From positions 1 through 13,932 of the forward strand of contig JAFANK010000074.1 of NCBI GenBank assembly GCA_019232725.1: a stretch of 13,932 nucleotides of DNA, given 5' to 3'. The notes beneath the pieces were generated by a model. It was not told where the DNA came from and did no database searches. It was given only the letters and a program-made list of their open reading frames with translations. Origin of the DNA: Vulcanimicrobiota bacterium (lineage in GTDB: Bacteria; Vulcanimicrobiota; Vulcanimicrobiia; Eremiobacterales; Eremiobacteraceae). Made by a program: the position numbers and the translations under genes. This document shows, one piece after another, positions 5,414-13,147 of the stretch; within the stretch, counting starts at the first letter, position 1, and every line of letters starts with the position of its first letter.

Positions 5414-8400
5414 ATGTTCACGAAATTCTTCATCACGCGGCCAATCTTCGCGTCGGTCTTGTCGGCGGTGATCTTGCTGGCCGGCGCCATTTCGCTGCCG
5501 ACCTTACCGGTCGCGCACTATCCCAATATCACGCCGCCGCAAGTGTCGGTGGATTCGGTGTACATCGGCGCCAACGCCGCGGCGGTCGAATCGTCCGTCA
5601 CCAATCCGCTCGAGCGCGCCGTCAACGGCGTGGAAGGGCTGCGCTACATCTCGTCCACGAGCGGCGATGACGGCACGAGCAACATCGTTGCGACGTTCAA
5701 CCTCGGCCGCGATCTCGATCGCGCGGTGTCGGACGTGCAAAGCCGCGTCAGCACGGCGACCGGCGTGCTACCGGCCCAGGTCAACCAGACCGGCATCGCG
5801 GTCACCAAGAACTCGAGCACGTTCATCATGGCGTTGTCGCTGACGTCGACTAACCCGAAATACGACACGCTGTTCTTGAGCAACTACGCCGATCGATACG
5901 TCACGGTCGCGCTCAAGCGCGTTAAGGGCGTCGCCAACGTCATCATCTTCGGCGAGCGCCGCTATGCGATGCGGTTGTGGCTCGATCCTGCCAAACTGCA
6001 AGCCTATGGATTGACCGCCGACGATGTGACGACTGCACTGAACCAGCAGAACGTGCAAGTCGCTGCGGGCGCCTTTGGCCAGCCGCCGGCACCGACCGGA
6101 CAAGCCTACGAGTACAAAGTGAAGGTCGCGGGCCAGCTGGCCTCACCGGCCGAGTTCGCAAACATCGTCGTCAAGTCGGGCCCCGGTTATCTCGTCCGGG
6201 TCTCCGACGTCGGCCGTGTCGCTCTGGGTGCGGAAAGTTATGCGGCCAACTTGTACTTCAACGATGCGCAACACGACCGGGAGCTCAAACCTGCGATCGG
6301 CCTCGGCGTGCTGCAGCTGCAGGACGCCAACTCGCTGAGCGTCTCGCGCGGCGTGCGCGCGACCATGGACGAGCTTGCAAAACAGTTCCCGCCGGGCGTC
6401 AGCTACCACATCGCGTTCGACTCCACGGTCTTCGTGAACCAGTCGATCGTCGAAGTCACCAAGACGCTCGCGCTCGCCATCAGCCTCGTCATCTTAACCA
6501 TCTTCTTCTTCCTGCAAGACTGGAAGACGACGCTGATCCCGGCGATCACCATCCCGGTGTCGTTGCTCGGAACGTTCGCACTGTTGAAGGTCTTCGGGTT
6601 CTCGATCAACGTCTTGACGCTTTTCGGGTTGACGCTCGCGACGGCACTTGTGGTTGACGACGCGATCGTGGTCATCGAGAACATCGTCCGTTATATCCAG
6701 GAGCACAAGAAGGACCCGATCGAGGCTGCGCCGCTCGCCATGCAGGAGATCGCGAGCGCCGTCATCGCCACGTCGCTCGTCCTATTGGCCGTGTTCGTCC
6801 CGGTCGCGTTCTTCCCCGGAGAAACGGGAGCGCTCTACAAACAGTTCGCCCTGACGATCGCGTCGACCATCACAATCTCCGCGTTCACTGCACTGACGCT
6901 CGCGCCCGCGCTTGCCGCCATCATGCTGGAAAGCGGTGAGACGCGGCACAACAAGTTCATGCAAGGCGTCGCGGCGTTCATCCACCGCATCCGCGCGGCG
7001 TATGCGCGACGGTTGCCCGCGATCATCCGCCATCCCGTGCCCGTGCTCATCATCTTCGCCGGGCTCATGGTGTTGACGGTCGTGATGCTGCGCATCGTGC
7101 CGACGGGGTTCGTGCCGGATGAAGATCAGGGATACTTCATCATCGTCGAGCAAGGGCCGCCGGGTGTGTCGCTGCAGTACACGGACAAGATCATGGGCGC
7201 CATCTACCAGACGGTGCGCAGCGAACCGGACATCGTCGATGTCTTCAGCGTGTCGGGCTTCAGCTTCACCGGTGTCGGCTCCAATAACGGCATCGTCTTC
7301 TGCCTGCTCAAGCCCTGGGACGAGCGTAAGCGCAAAGACCAATCGGCGCAAGCGATCGAGAACCGGCTGAACGGCAAGTTCTTCGGCATCACGGGCGCGA
7401 CCACGTTCGCGTTCAATCCGCCGGCCTTCACGGTGGGCAATATCAGCGGCTTTGACTTCGAGCTCGAGGACCGCACGAACTTAGGCATTCCTGCGCTGGC
7501 AGCGACGACGGGGCTCATCGAATACAAGGCCAACACGAACCCGAACCTCTCGTCGGTCTTCACCACATTCCGCGCCGACAGCCCGCAAGTCGAGCTCGAC
7601 GTCGACCGCAACGCCGTGCTCGCATCGAACGTCAAGCTGAGCGACGTCTTCGACACGCTGCAGACGATGCTCGGTTCGAACTACGTCAATAACTTCACCT
7701 ACGAGAACAATTCGTATAAGGTCTTCGCCCAAGCGGACGCACCCTATCGCTCGCAGGTCGACAATCTCTCCATGATGTACGTGCGCTCCGCAGACAACAC
7801 GCTCATCCCGCTCACGTCATTGATCAGAGTGCAGCACACGCTCGGGGCGCCGGAGATCACGCACTACAATTTGTTCCGCTCGGTCGAGTTCAGCGGCAAC
7901 CCGGCGCCCGGGAAATCGTCCGGGCAAGCCATTGCTGCCATGCAAGAAGTGGCTAAGCAGACGCTGCCACAAGGCATGGCCTACGAATGGACGGGCGTCT
8001 CGCTCGATCAGATCGAGGCGGGCAGCGTCACGATCCTCATCTTCGGGTTGGCGGTCGTCTTCGTGTTCTTGGTGCTCGCCGCGCAATACGAGAGCCTCGT
8101 CGATCCGCTGATCATCATCATGGCGGTGCCGCTCGCGATCTTAGGCGCCTTGACCGCCGTGTGGGTGCGCGGGCTGCAAAACGATATCTACACGCAAATC
8201 GGACTGGTCATGCTCGTAGGCTTAGCGACCAAAAACGGCATTTTGATCGTGCAGTTCGGCAATCTCTTGCGCCAGCAAGGCGTGCCGGTCGCCGAAGCTG
8301 CGGTGATGGCGGCCCGCACAAGACTGCGGCCGATCCTCATGACCTCGTTCGCATTCATCTTCGGCATCATGCCGCTCGTGTTCGCGACGGGCGCCGGCGA

Positions 8401-8563
8401 GGCCAGCCGTCACTCCATCGGCACTGCGGTGGTCGGCGGCATGCTCGTATCGACGCTGCTCAACCTGTTCCTGATCCCCGTGCTGTACGTGCTGATCGCC
8501 GGCGCTGAAGAGCGCATGCGCGAGCGCGGCCGTCGTGCGCGTCGCACCCCGGAACAGGCATAG
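5414..8563 (+). CDS. RND multidrug efflux pump, inner-membrane subunit (AcrB/HAE1 type)
   Basis: A full-length 1049-residue proton-driven transporter. It has the AcrB layout: helix 1 at about 12-30, first porter/docking region 31-340, helices 2-6 at about 345-505, second porter/docking region about 565-865, and the last five helices to 1033. Proton-relay residues are present: the Asp pair D415-D416 in the helix-4 stretch 'ALVVDDAIVVIEN', and K940 in 'LATKNGIL', the same position as in AcrB. R972 lies in 'RLRPILMTS'. The early 'PVAHYPNITPPQVSV' stretch is typical of the HAE1 family, which exports hydrophobic drugs, dyes or detergents from the periplasm and outer leaflet. The tail is Arg-rich and cytoplasmic. 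It follows the membrane-fusion gene by 37 nt, surely in one operon, but has no clear Shine-Dalgarno. No outer-membrane channel gene follows; the next gene converges 8 nt away. The substrate is unknown. Confidence 0.95.
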   Translation: MFTKFFITRPIFASVLSAVILLAGAISLPTLPVAHYPNITPPQVSVDSVYIGANAAAVESSVTNPLERAVNGVEGLRYISSTSGDDGTSNIVATFNLGRDLDRAVSDVQSRVSTATGVLPAQVNQTGIAVTKNSSTFIMALSLTSTNPKYDTLFLSNYADRYVTVALKRVKGVANVIIFGERRYAMRLWLDPAKLQAYGLTADDVTTALNQQNVQVAAGAFGQPPAPTGQAYEYKVKVAGQLASPAEFANIVVKSGPGYLVRVSDVGRVALGAESYAANLYFNDAQHDRELKPAIGLGVLQLQDANSLSVSRGVRATMDELAKQFPPGVSYHIAFDSTVFVNQSIVEVTKTLALAISLVILTIFFFLQDWKTTLIPAITIPVSLLGTFALLKVFGFSINVLTLFGLTLATALVVDDAIVVIENIVRYIQEHKKDPIEAAPLAMQEIASAVIATSLVLLAVFVPVAFFPGETGALYKQFALTIASTITISAFTALTLAPALAAIMLESGETRHNKFMQGVAAFIHRIRAAYARRLPAIIRHPVPVLIIFAGLMVLTVVMLRIVPTGFVPDEDQGYFIIVEQGPPGVSLQYTDKIMGAIYQTVRSEPDIVDVFSVSGFSFTGVGSNNGIVFCLLKPWDERKRKDQSAQAIENRLNGKFFGITGATTFAFNPPAFTVGNISGFDFELEDRTNLGIPALAATTGLIEYKANTNPNLSSVFTTFRADSPQVELDVDRNAVLASNVKLSDVFDTLQTMLGSNYVNNFTYENNSYKVFAQADAPYRSQVDNLSMMYVRSADNTLIPLTSLIRVQHTLGAPEITHYNLFRSVEFSGNPAPGKSSGQAIAAMQEVAKQTLPQGMAYEWTGVSLDQIEAGSVTILIFGLAVVFVFLVLAAQYESLVDPLIIIMAVPLAILGALTAVWVRGLQNDIYTQIGLVMLVGLATKNGILIVQFGNLLRQQGVPVAEAAVMAARTRLRPILMTSFAFIFGIMPLVFATGAGEASRHSIGTAVVGGMLVSTLLNLFLIPVLYVLIAGAEERMRERGRRARRTPEQA

Positions 8564-8571
8564 CAGCCCGC

Positions 8572-9162
8572 TTACACGCGATAGAACTGCACGAGATATT
8601 TGTGGGCGGCCACAAATGCGGGCCAGCCGCCAATCGTGGGGAACACGATCGCGTTATTGTTGTTGACGATGATGCCTGGTTCGCTTGCCGGGGCCGCGGG
8701 AAGCCCGGTCGTGATGTCTTTGATGCAATAGTAATATTGGAATGACGTGTTGATGCTGCTCGCCGGCGGCGCAAATGTGAGGCTCGGCGCAGCAGCAAAG
8801 CTGAAACTGGCGACCGGCTGTAAGATGACGATGAACAACACCTGGCTCGGCGTTGGCGTGCACCCTGCATTCGTAGAGCTGACGTTGCTCGTGTAGATGA
8901 CACTGACGTCGCTCGGCGGCGTCAACGGCGCATAGGTCATCGTCGCCGAGTAGCCGCCGCAGACCGGAAAACCGGCGGCACCGCCCGTCGCGAAGAGCGG
9001 CGGCGTGCTCGCGATCTGCGTCGTCTGCGGGCAATACGGTTGCGGTGCGCCGATGCCGGGGTCGAGCAGCACCTGTTTCGTGCTGCACGATACGGACCCG
9101 AGCATGACGCACGCCAGCAACGCCAGTACAAAAATAAGCCGAGCTCTCAGCGACGCCACCAT
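8572..9162 (-). CDS. Hypothetical lipoprotein
   Basis: A 196-residue protein I do not recognise. Residues 9-25 are a hydrophobic signal sequence ending in 'GSVSC'; Cys26 fits a relaxed lipobox (Ser at -3), so the protein is probably lipidated and exported. The mature part is rich in Thr, Ser, Pro and Ala, with few charges, four further cysteines that could form disulfides, a run of four Asn near 168, and alternating hydrophobic stretches that suggest a beta-sandwich fold. It ends in an aromatic 'VQFYRV'. No catalytic motif is visible. The start ATG at 9162 has no Shine-Dalgarno. The gene lies 99 nt after the AlkB-like gene on the same strand, with two dyad repeats in between, so it may be separately controlled. 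It converges on the RND pump gene with an 8-nt gap and no terminator hairpin between them. Confidence 0.7.
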   Translation of the reverse strand: MVASLRARLIFVLALLACVMLGSVSCSTKQVLLDPGIGAPQPYCPQTTQIASTPPLFATGGAAGFPVCGGYSATMTYAPLTPPSDVSVIYTSNVSSTNAGCTPTPSQVLFIVILQPVASFSFAAAPSLTFAPPASSINTSFQYYYCIKDITTGLPAAPASEPGIIVNNNNAIVFPTIGGWPAFVAAHKYLVQFYRV

Positions 9163-9198
9163 GGTGACCGTGGTTGCGCGAGCCGTGCTGCGCCACCT

Positions 9199-9213
9199 CG
9201 GCTAGATTAGCCG
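9199..9213. repeat. Short dyad upstream of the lipoprotein gene
   Basis: CGGCTA and TAGCCG are perfect 6-bp arms around a 3-nt loop, 37 nt before the lipoprotein start. No T-run follows on either strand, so it is a weak terminator at best. It could be a small leader hairpin or a regulator site, or chance. Confidence 0.3.
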
Positions 9214-9240
9214 TCCGGCCTCGACGCGTTTGCAGCCGTC

Positions 9241-9266
9241 ATTAAGAACATTTACGAGTTCTTAAT
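9241..9266. promoter_or_regulatory. 26-bp palindrome at the end of the AlkB-like gene
   Basis: ATTAAGAAC and GTTCTTAAT are perfect 9-bp arms around 8 nt. It is AT-rich inside GC-rich DNA and overlaps the stop codon of the AlkB-like gene. It lies about 80-105 nt upstream of the lipoprotein start. With no GC stem and no T-run it does not look like a terminator; a dimeric repressor operator is more likely. The core GAAC-N8-GTTC is only loosely like the GAAC-N4-GTTC LexA box of Gram-positive bacteria. Confidence 0.45.
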
Positions 9267-9876
9267 GCGACGCTTGGGATTTGTCCGACGCACTCGTCTC
9301 CGGGAACGTCACGCGAAACGCAACGCTGATGCGCTGCCCTACGCGCTCTTTGGTTTTGGGAATGCCGTGGTCCCAATGAAGATGGCTTGCGTAGTCCATG
9401 ACGAGCAAGCTGCCTGCTTCGAGATCGCGGTCGAGCACGCGCCGGGGCTTTTCCCTGCTGCGAATCGTCATGCGGCGTTCGGCGCCCAGGCTGACGAGCG
9501 CGACGGGAGCGCCCTTCGGTCCGCGTTCGATGTGATCGCCGTGCGGTGCCACGCTGTCATTGCCATCGCGGTAGAAGTTGAGGCCAGCTGACGTGAAGGC
9601 GACGCTGCAGAAGCGTTCGACCTCAGGGCGCATCGCAAGAATCGGTGGCGGCACGCCGGCGCTATCGAGGGCATACGACGCCATCAGGCGAGGAACGTCC
9701 ACGACGCGATCGTACATTGGCCTGCGCTGGCTATGCCAGGCGGCGTGCTCGCGCAGGTCTTCGAACCATGCCTGCACTTCTTCGGGCGTGAACAGGCCGC
9801 GACGGTAGACGATCTTGCCGGTGGCATCGTCGACGAGGACTTCCACCTCGGGCATGGGGAGCAATGAGTACTGCAT
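9262..9876 (-). CDS. AlkB-family 2-oxoglutarate/Fe(II)-dependent dioxygenase
   Basis: A 204-residue protein of normal AlkB size. The iron and cosubstrate ligands are in place: H112-x-D114 inside the 'NFYRDGNDSVAPHGDH' stretch (100-115), the distal H170 in 'HWDHGIPK', and the 2-oxoglutarate-binding arginine pair R182 and R188 in 'RISVAFR'. The N-x-Y-x2-G-x-D pattern is diagnostic. AlkB enzymes remove alkyl lesions such as 1-methyladenine and 3-methylcytosine from DNA or RNA by oxidative demethylation in the cytoplasm; other members act on proteins or lipids, so the substrate is inferred. The ATG at 9876 is used; a second ATG at residue 8 has no better ribosome site. The gene begins 30 nt after the RND pump stop on the same strand, so it is probably the third gene of that operon, an unusual association. 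Its stop lies in a 26-bp palindrome. Confidence 0.88.
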   Translation of the reverse strand: MQYSLLPMPEVEVLVDDATGKIVYRRGLFTPEEVQAWFEDLREHAAWHSQRRPMYDRVVDVPRLMASYALDSAGVPPPILAMRPEVERFCSVAFTSAGLNFYRDGNDSVAPHGDHIERGPKGAPVALVSLGAERRMTIRSREKPRRVLDRDLEAGSLLVMDYASHLHWDHGIPKTKERVGQRISVAFRVTFPETSASDKSQASH

Positions 9877-9906
9877 TCGGACAGAATGATTTCGACACAG
9901 GAGGGC

Positions 9907-12900
9907 CTATTTCAGCCGTGCGGCGATTTCGGGTTGCGGCGTCTCGGGTTTGGACGGCTGGAAGCTGATCGGCGGCCCCGGGGAAGCGGGCGGCGGGACC
10001 TCATCGGTCGGGGCAAGGCGCTCGGGTGCAAGCCACATGTAGACCACGGGCACGAGCACGAGCGTCAACGCGAGCGAGCTTGAGAGACCGCCGATGACCA
10101 CGATACCCAGCGCCTGACGTACCTGCGAGCCCGGCACGATGCCGAGCGCGAGCGGCGTCATCCCGGCGATCATCGCGCATGTGGTCATCAAGATCGGCCG
10201 GAACCGAATACGCGCGCTCTGGCGCATCGCCTCGAGCTTGGCGTAGCCACGCCGGCGCAGCGTATTGGCATAGTCCACGAGCAAGATACCGTTCTTGGAG
10301 ACCAAACCGACCAGCATGATCACGCCGATGAGCGAGAACAAGTTGAGCGTTTGCCGGGTGATCGCGAGCGCACCGACAGCGCCGACCGCGGCGACCGGCA
10401 CCGAGAACATGATGATGAAGGGCGTGATGTAGCCGTTGTAGAGCGCGACCATCAGCAAGTAGACGAGGACCATCGAGAGCGCCAGCGCTGCGCCCATCCC
10501 GAGGAGCGTGTCCGCGAGATTTTGCTGGTTGCCGTTCGGGTTGGCACGCACTTGGACCCATGCCGGCAGATCTGCGGCCTTGAGCTTGCGCAAGAACGCA
10601 TTTTGCACGTTCGATAGTGCGTAGCCTGGCGCCGTATTGGCGGTGATGTGGATGACCGTTTCGCGATTTGTCCTCGTGATCACGGGCGGCGCGGGCGCGT
10701 ACTGCAGCGTGGCGATCTGGCCGATCGTGACGATCGAGCCGTTGTTGGCACGCACCTGGATGTTGCGCACCTGATCCAGGCTCGTTTGGTCTGCGAGCGG
10801 GAAGACGACGTAGACGTCTTTCAGGCCGTTCGCCGACTCGAATTGCGTCGCCACGACGCCGCCCATCGCGGCGCGCACGGCGGTCGAGGCGGTGCCGATG
10901 CTCACGTCCAGCGCCTGTGCAGCCAGCCGATTGAACTCGACGTTGACCTGGGGTGCTAAGTTCAGCGCCGAGCTGTTGACGTTCGCCGTGCCGGGCGTAT
11001 CCTTGAGGATCTGATAGACTTGTTGCGCGTACTGCGTCGGATCGCCACGCACGTCCGTGACCAGGTAATCCATCGGCTGTTGGTTGCCGCCGCCGCTCGC
11101 CGTTGCCGGGATGACGACGACGGTCGAGCCGCGTGCCGCCGGCCGCAGGTGCGTCCGCAGCCAGTCGACCCAATAGATCGTCGATTGTTTGCGCCCGTCT
11201 TTGAGCCACAGATGGATCTGGCCGACATTGCCTTCGTTGAGGAAGCCACCGAACGGCGATGAATACGCGCCGGCGACGGCGATGTCGGTTTGCAGATCCG
11301 GGATCTGCCGCGCGATCGACTCCATCTGACGCATCGCAGCGTTGACCTTGGTCAGCGGCGTGCCGGTCGGCCAGGTGACCTGCACGTAGATCTCGCCCCG
11401 ATCGACGGACGGGATGAACGTGAAGCCGACGACGCCGAGTCCGAGCAAGACGATGGCGAGCACAAACGACGCCACCGCGATCAGCGCGACGCGTTTGGGC
11501 ACCCGCAGCGCAGCCGGCAAGAGCGTCTCAGCGTACCACACGCGCAGGCGCTCGAACCATCGTTCAAACGTAGCGATCGGCCGCCATGGCTTCCACTTGC
11601 TGCGCAGCGACCAGCGACCCGCCAACGCAGGCGTGACGGTGAAAGAGGTCCATAGCGACGTCAGGGTCGCGCCAACGACGACGAGCGCGAACTCGCTCAT
11701 GAATTTGCCGACCACGCCTGGCAAAAAGGCGATGGGCAAGAACACCACGACATCGACGAGCGTGATGACGATGGCCGCAAAACCGATCTCGGAGCGCCCG
11801 TTGACGGCAGCCACAAGGGGCTGCTCGCCCTCCCGATGATGGCGCTCGATGTTCTCGAGGACGACGATCGAGTCGTCGACCAAGATGCCGACCACTAGCG
11901 TCATGGCGAGCAGCGATACCGTGTCGATCGTGAAGTTGGCGAACTTCATCAAGACCATGGTGATGAGCAGCGAGAATGGGATGGCGATGAGGACGACGAT
12001 GGAGCTGCGCCACGATCCAAGGAAAAACAGCATCACGATGGCGGTGAGTAGGATGCCTTCCTCGAGCGTGTGGATCACGGCGTCGATCTGTTGCCGCGTG
12101 TAGTTGGACTGCACGTTGACGACGTCGAACTTGATGCCGGGGAACTGGCTCTCCAAGTGCGGCAGCGCGGCGATCACGTTGTCGGACGTGCTGACTTCAT
12201 TGGCTTGGGTCGTCTTCTGGACGCTGATGCTGATCCGCGGCACGCCGCTTTGATATGCATAGACGCGCCGCGGCTCATAGCTGTCGGCGATCGAGGCGAC
12301 GTCGCCGACGCGAGGCACATTGGAGGTCGAGCTCCAGGGATTCAACTGCGACGGCGTCGAGCTGACCGACGAAGATGGCGACGATGAGGGTATGGCCGCA
12401 CCTGACCGCATGAGCGGAAGGTTTGCGACCTGATCCGGGGTCTGGATGTCGCCACGCACGTCCACCAGCGTCTCGCGTGTCGGCTCATACACGATGCCGC
12501 CGGGCAGGTGGCTGTTGTTGCCCGACAATGAGTTGACGACGTCGTTGACCGTGAAGCCACCAGCCTGCAGCGCGACCGGGTCGACGGTGACCTCGTACGA
12601 GGGTGTGACCGTGCCATTCACGTCCGCGAAGCCGACACCGTTGATCTGCTCGATGGCGGGAACGATCTGATTGGTGACGATGTCGGAGAGACCGGCGATG
12701 GAATACGAATTCGAACGCACGGCAAGCGTCACGACCGTCGCCTCGCCAGGATCGACGGTGGAGATCTCCGGCGCCTTCAAATCAGTGGGCAGCTGCGCCG
12801 CCGCCGCCTGCACGCGCTGCTGCACTTGGACGAGTGCGGTGGTCTGATCGGTGCTGAGATTGAACACAGCCGAAATGACGGCGCGGCCCTGCAGCACGGT

Positions 12901-13146
12901 CGCATTGATCACGTTGAGATCGGGCGCACCGGCGATCGAGTCTTCGATCGGCCGCACGATATCGTCGCGCATCTCGCTCGGGGACGCGCCCGGGTAGTTC
13001 ACCTGGACGGTGATCGTGGGCAGATCGACGTTGGGGAACTGCTGCTGGGTGAGGTTCTTATAGGCGATCACGCCCGCCACCGTGACGAACGCGATCATCA
13101 CGAAGACGAGTGCGGGCCGGTTGACGAAGAGACGAGTCAGCCACAT
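9907..13146 (-). CDS. RND efflux pump, inner-membrane subunit (HAE1 family) with Ser-rich insert
   Basis: A full-length 1079-residue RND transporter. It has helix 1 at about 12-30, the 'QQQFPNVDLPTITVQVNYPG' start of the first periplasmic region, helices 2-6 at about 362-510, a second periplasmic region about 575-875 and the last helices to 1039. The proton-relay residues are D424-D425 in 'ILVDDSIVVLEN' and K951 in 'LVSKNGILLVDYA'. It differs enough from the other pump in this window (different N-terminal porter motifs) to be a separate subfamily rather than a recent copy. Two oddities: about 27 extra Ser/Pro/Thr-rich residues (about 250-276) just before the conserved 'VPRVGDVA' strand, and a Pro-rich cytoplasmic tail (1041-1079). 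It starts one nucleotide after the stop of the membrane-fusion gene (TGATATG), so translation is coupled. The AlkB-like gene follows by 30 nt. Substrate unknown. Confidence 0.95.
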   Translation of the reverse strand: MWLTRLFVNRPALVFVMIAFVTVAGVIAYKNLTQQQFPNVDLPTITVQVNYPGASPSEMRDDIVRPIEDSIAGAPDLNVINATVLQGRAVISAVFNLSTDQTTALVQVQQRVQAAAAQLPTDLKAPEISTVDPGEATVVTLAVRSNSYSIAGLSDIVTNQIVPAIEQINGVGFADVNGTVTPSYEVTVDPVALQAGGFTVNDVVNSLSGNNSHLPGGIVYEPTRETLVDVRGDIQTPDQVANLPLMRSGAAIPSSSPSSSVSSTPSQLNPWSSTSNVPRVGDVASIADSYEPRRVYAYQSGVPRISISVQKTTQANEVSTSDNVIAALPHLESQFPGIKFDVVNVQSNYTRQQIDAVIHTLEEGILLTAIVMLFFLGSWRSSIVVLIAIPFSLLITMVLMKFANFTIDTVSLLAMTLVVGILVDDSIVVLENIERHHREGEQPLVAAVNGRSEIGFAAIVITLVDVVVFLPIAFLPGVVGKFMSEFALVVVGATLTSLWTSFTVTPALAGRWSLRSKWKPWRPIATFERWFERLRVWYAETLLPAALRVPKRVALIAVASFVLAIVLLGLGVVGFTFIPSVDRGEIYVQVTWPTGTPLTKVNAAMRQMESIARQIPDLQTDIAVAGAYSSPFGGFLNEGNVGQIHLWLKDGRKQSTIYWVDWLRTHLRPAARGSTVVVIPATASGGGNQQPMDYLVTDVRGDPTQYAQQVYQILKDTPGTANVNSSALNLAPQVNVEFNRLAAQALDVSIGTASTAVRAAMGGVVATQFESANGLKDVYVVFPLADQTSLDQVRNIQVRANNGSIVTIGQIATLQYAPAPPVITRTNRETVIHITANTAPGYALSNVQNAFLRKLKAADLPAWVQVRANPNGNQQNLADTLLGMGAALALSMVLVYLLMVALYNGYITPFIIMFSVPVAAVGAVGALAITRQTLNLFSLIGVIMLVGLVSKNGILLVDYANTLRRRGYAKLEAMRQSARIRFRPILMTTCAMIAGMTPLALGIVPGSQVRQALGIVVIGGLSSSLALTLVLVPVVYMWLAPERLAPTDEVPPPASPGPPISFQPSKPETPQPEIAARLK
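12319..12405 (-). other. Codons of a low-complexity Ser/Pro/Thr insert in the RND pump
   Basis: Residues about 248-276 of the pump: 13 Ser and 5 Pro fall within residues 247-278. The typical RND sequence has only a few residues between the 'LPL' strand and 'VGDVA'. The reading frame continues normally on both sides, so this is an in-frame expansion, not a frameshift. It would form a flexible loop in the periplasmic porter region. Confidence 0.6.
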
Positions 13147-13147
13147 A

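Noticed and set aside
8564..8571. Terminator between the convergent RND and lipoprotein genes
   Set aside because: Only 8 nt separate the stops, and no hairpin with a T-run is visible.
10001..11209. 402-residue open frame on the same strand as the second RND pump, in another frame
   Set aside because: It is Arg/Ala/Asp-rich with no motif and lies fully inside a conserved RND coding sequence.
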